From T1SED10-198M sp003554345 [NCBI: Candidatus Sumerlaeota bacterium] (lineage in GTDB: Bacteria; Sumerlaeota; T1SED10-198M): 8,171 nt of DNA. The first letter of the stretch is position 1. Every line of letters starts with the position of its first letter. The stretch lies in assembly GCA_003554345.1 (NCBI GenBank), contig PWGE01000401.1, positions 1 through 8,171 of the forward strand, read 5' to 3'. The position numbers and the translations under genes were made by a program. Of this stretch, positions 6,038 to 8,171 are shown piece after piece. The notes under the pieces are model-generated. The model was not told the origin of the DNA. It saw only the letters and a list, made by a program, of their open reading frames with translations, and ran no database searches.

Positions 6038-7678
6038 CTACCATGAAAAGGTCAGACCTATTCCTTTGGGGACAATCCAGGTCAGATCAATGTGAGGATG
6101 AAAATCCCATGAAAGAGAAAGATAGGAATCCTGATGACGGTAGGAACGAAAATATTGAAACCGGGAGCTGAGCTGTTGGTAACGCATTTCATAGCTCAAA
6201 CTCATGACAGGTTCGAGATCTGAATGGACATATTGAGCACCTATACCTGCCCAGAAACGCGTCAGATAAGAAGAAAAAATATCCCTTTCTCCCCACAGTC
6301 TTCCTCCACGCCTGTCGACTCTGCCGCCAATACGCCATCGGTAAGCGGGGGAATAGTAGGCTTGCATACCCCGGTAACTCTGGCGGTCGGAGTGACTCCC
6401 CCAGATAGCAAGCTGATGTTCTTCTCTGGAGGGTTCAGACCCTTCTATATCCAGGGCGGGAATCTTGTTATAAAGTCTGTGTAACCAGAGAAAATCTCTG
6501 TCATAAAGGTGCTCTACTTCTTTTCCCCTGAGCAGAATGGGGACAGATAAGTCTGTGTCCCTCAGTCCAGCATGATGAGCCCTGGTTATATAAAAAAGAT
6601 CAGCAGGCATATTAGGGTGGTCTAAAATTATTACCACGTCACCGGTTCGTGGATTCTGAACGTACCAGTAAAGTAAGGGAGGAGTTGCTGGATATTGAGC
6701 CTCGTGCGTGAGGGCGAGCCATTCATCAGGAGAAAGATACTCCCCGTCATAACCTATTTCACCGTAAGAAAAAGGGTCTTTTCCTTTGTAGGAATATCTT
6801 ATCCCTTCATTCTTTTTTGTGAAGGTAAGTTCAGATTCACGATAGTATCCTTTGACGGTTTTATGATCCTTTCGGTAAAAAGCAAAGTCAATCTCTGTTT
6901 GAGATACTAATTTTTGAGCTGCCTGAGGTTTTGTTTCCGGATTTTTTAAGTAGAGATTGGGCTTGAAAAAGGCAATAGTTTCTTCTTCCAGGACCTTTTG
7001 AATTTCCTTTTGCAGATCTACCCGGTTTAAATGTGAAAAAGTCATGCCGTGATCGGCATAAATGATGATATTAACATCTTCATCCAGGCGCCTTTCCAGT
7101 TTGCCAAAGTAGTGGTCAAAGCGATAGAGCTGGGGGAGAGTCCCCTCCTCTCCCAGGAAATGACCAAAGGTGTCTGTACTGAACCAGTAGAATTGAACAG
7201 TGTGGTAGTCATCGACAAGATCTGCAAGATTTACCAAAGCCGGTCCTGCCGCCAGATGGTATACCGGTAAACCGTAGAAAAAATTGGTGCGGGCTCGTCG
7301 GGGAAATTTGTCAACCAGGTGAAAGAAAATTTGAGGCTTGGTTGTTTTTTCACTGGTTTCCCTGTCATAATGTCCCCATGCTACAAATTGCCCCGTTTGA
7401 CTGGTTTCACCGGTTCGCAGTCGGGGTACTATCATTTCTGTTTCCCCCGGGAAAAGAGTAAGCCCATGGTGAATGATACCCTCATCCTGAAAGACACGTT
7501 CTAACTCAGGAAGGTTTCCACTTTTATATTCCTGTCTGAATAATTCGCTGGATATACCGTCTAAATGGAGGATAACAAAACGAGGGGTATCTTTCTCAGC
7601 TTTCAAGGAAACCATTAGAGTCAAAATAACAAAAAAGATACCGGCAATGAGTTTTTTTTCAGGTAAACATGAAGCCAT
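6038..7678 (-). CDS. Secreted alkaline-phosphatase-superfamily phosphodiesterase with strand-rich C-terminal domain
   Basis: A 546-residue protein of the type I phosphodiesterase/nucleotide pyrophosphatase branch. N-terminus: KK, a hydrophobic run LIAGIFFVILTLMVSL (10-25) and a probable signal-peptidase site near LKA-E, so export to the periplasm is likely; Cys4 is not in a lipobox. The two-metal site looks complete: Asp40 (HLDG), nucleophile candidate Thr80 (FPGETEM), Asp169 and His173 (STDTFGH), Asp209-His210 (ADHGM), and His369 (AHHAG). The catalytic domain ends near 430. Residues 440-546 show alternating polar/aromatic strands and a final FSW, resembling outer-membrane strands but too short for a typical barrel. 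Substrate unknown; phosphodiester, nucleotide or phospholipid headgroup are possible. ATG 7678 is the only start that keeps the signal peptide; its ribosome site (GGAAAAAG) is weak. Monocistronic, with its own promoter, between inverted copies of a repeat element. The TAG stop sits at the edge of copy 1. Confidence 0.88.
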   Translation of the reverse strand: MASCLPEKKLIAGIFFVILTLMVSLKAEKDTPRFVILHLDGISSELFRQEYKSGNLPELERVFQDEGIIHHGLTLFPGETEMIVPRLRTGETSQTGQFVAWGHYDRETSEKTTKPQIFFHLVDKFPRRARTNFFYGLPVYHLAAGPALVNLADLVDDYHTVQFYWFSTDTFGHFLGEEGTLPQLYRFDHYFGKLERRLDEDVNIIIYADHGMTFSHLNRVDLQKEIQKVLEEETIAFFKPNLYLKNPETKPQAAQKLVSQTEIDFAFYRKDHKTVKGYYRESELTFTKKNEGIRYSYKGKDPFSYGEIGYDGEYLSPDEWLALTHEAQYPATPPLLYWYVQNPRTGDVVIILDHPNMPADLFYITRAHHAGLRDTDLSVPILLRGKEVEHLYDRDFLWLHRLYNKIPALDIEGSEPSREEHQLAIWGSHSDRQSYRGMQAYYSPAYRWRIGGRVDRRGGRLWGERDIFSSYLTRFWAGIGAQYVHSDLEPVMSLSYEMRYQQLSSRFQYFRSYRHQDSYLSLSWDFHPHIDLTWIVPKGIGLTFSW

Positions 7679-7890
7679 GCTTGCTTTTTCCAGGGTGAAA
7701 ATTCAAACTATTACATTTTTGATTATTCTTTAATTTGGGGCATATTATAGTGTTTGAAGTCCAAATTACAAATAATAAACGATTCTTTCGTGCATTGCAG
7801 GGAAAAAGGTGTGGTGAAGTGTTTTGTTTCAGGAAATATTTTACAGCCATTGCATGATCGGAAAAGTTATGTCTTTAATGATTTTATGGG
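7679..7890. other. AT-rich upstream region of the phosphodiesterase
   Basis: No gene. It carries the candidate promoter at 7744-7771. Beyond that (7772-7890) I see no further motif before the modular element begins. Confidence 0.5.
7744..7771 (-). promoter_or_regulatory. Candidate sigma-70-type promoter of the phosphodiesterase
   Basis: On the minus strand, TTGTAA (7771-7766), a 16-base spacer and a consensus TATAAT (7749-7744). It would give a leader of roughly 60 nt before ATG 7678. Confidence 0.6.
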
Positions 7891-7899
7891 GGTCCTCAT

Positions 7900-7917
7900 G
7901 CCGACGCGCACGTTGGC
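7900..7917. repeat. Module A hairpin, stem GCCGACG/CGTTGGC
   Basis: Seven pairs including one G-T, loop CGCA, followed by the conserved GCCACCA border. Confidence 0.75.
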
Positions 7918-7945
7918 GCCACCAATGATAAAATAAGAATAAGAT

Positions 7946-7984
7946 GCCGATTCCGCCAGAGTGAACTGTAAGTCGGAGATCGGC
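7946..7984. repeat. B-core hairpin, copy 2
   Basis: Outer stem GCCGAT/ATCGGC, inner stem TCCG/CGGA, one bulged G at 7978, loop of 18 bases containing CAGAGTGAACTG. Same 39-base length as copy 1. Confidence 0.8.
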
Positions 7985-8078
7985 GCTCCCAGGGAAGCAG
8001 CAAGTCAATAGTGAGGTTTAAGTATTTTTATTAAAGTACATAGTATTTTGTAGAGTTTATTTTCAGATGAGTTCCTCA

Positions 8079-8097
8079 CGCCAGCGCGAGGCTGGCG
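8079..8097. repeat. Module A hairpin, stem CGCCAGC/GCTGGCG
   Basis: Perfect 7-bp stem with a GCGAG loop, between TTCCTCA and CCACCA. Confidence 0.85.
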
Positions 8098-8115
8098 CCA
8101 CCATGGAAGAAAATA

Positions 8116-8155
8116 AGTGGACTTACATGGACTAACACAGACAATATGGACAGAA
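8116..8155. repeat. Degenerate TGGAC/ACATGGACT array
   Basis: TGGACTTACATGGACTAACA followed by CAGACAATATGGACAG: a short-period degenerate array with TGGAC about every 11-22 bases. It directly follows element copy 2 and resembles in kind the other short-period arrays of the window. Confidence 0.55.
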
Positions 8156-8171
8156 CTATAATAAGACCAAA

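Larger units (their letters stand above)
5768..6039 (-). repeat. Modular hairpin element (A-B-spacer-A), copy 1
   Basis: Read on the minus strand it begins with a TTCCTCACGCC hairpin module (6008-6039) and continues through AATAAGATGCCGAT repeats into the B core (5888-5926). A variable spacer follows, then TATTTTGTAGGGTCTATTTT (reverse of 5809-5828), and finally a second TTCCTCACGC hairpin module ending GCGCCACCA. The same order occurs in 7891-8105 in the opposite orientation. It is longer than copy 2 because the left half of B is tandemly duplicated (5907-5999). No coding capacity. Confidence 0.85.
7891..8105 (+). repeat. Modular hairpin element (A-B-spacer-A), copy 2
   Basis: Order on the plus strand: hairpin module A (7892-7923), AATAAGAATAAGATGCCGAT leading into the B core (7946-7984), GCGCTCCCAGGGAAGCAG, an AT-rich variable spacer (8003-8042), TATTTTGTAGAGTTTATTTT (8043-8062), then a second module A (8071-8103). 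The two A modules are direct repeats of each other. The whole is an inverted counterpart of 5768-6039, with the phosphodiesterase gene between them. Confidence 0.85.

Noticed and set aside
5768-8105. Composite transposon carrying the phosphodiesterase
   Set aside because: There is no transposase in or between the elements, no target-site duplication that I can see, and the enclosed gene has its own promoter; an inverted repeat pair is all that can be claimed.

Overview
The window holds four recognisable genes (one cut by the window edge), one decayed gene and an unusually large amount of repeat-derived non-coding DNA, in a moderately AT-rich background. The WecE-type aminotransferase, the secreted phosphodiesterase with a strand-rich tail ending in an aromatic residue, and the overall gene style point to a diderm (Gram-negative type) bacterium. 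I cannot place it in a phylum. A decayed GxxExxY gene next to TTTGCG-type and ATCCTGT-type repeat fields is, from general knowledge, a pattern seen in several environmental lineages and is not diagnostic.

Layout: (1) 1-700, minus strand: N-terminal 233 residues of phosphoglycerate kinase, running off the left edge. (2) 701-1158: AT-rich divergent intergenic region. (3) 1159-2451, plus: a PaaK/CapK-like adenylate-forming enzyme. (4) 2479-2877, plus: a GxxExxY (PDDEXK_3) pseudogene with two frameshifts and two internal stops. (5) 2878-4388: about 1.5 kb of repeat mosaic, including a 294-bp direct duplication 603 bp apart, TTTGCG arrays and four copies of a TCCGCC/GGCGGA hairpin. (6) 4389-5528, plus: WecE-type sugar aminotransferase. 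(7) 5529-6037: repeat debris and a modular hairpin element. (8) 6038-7678, minus: a secreted alkaline-phosphatase-superfamily phosphodiesterase with an extra C-terminal strand-rich domain. (9) 7679-8171: its probable promoter, then a second copy of the modular element in the opposite orientation.

The adenylate-forming enzyme and WecE both fit surface polysaccharide or nucleotide-sugar work, but about 1.9 kb of repeats and a pseudogene separate them, so they are unlikely to form a tight operon. Phosphoglycerate kinase is central glycolysis. The phosphodiesterase stands alone, bracketed by inverted copies of the repeat element.

The most interesting signal is the repeat system. The hairpin repeats at 3.4-4.3 kb and the elements flanking the phosphodiesterase share one core motif, about eight copies in all. 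The larger elements have an A-B-spacer-A architecture with terminal hairpins whose stems differ in sequence but keep pairing. Pieces of the element also coincide with the stop codons of wecE and of the phosphodiesterase.
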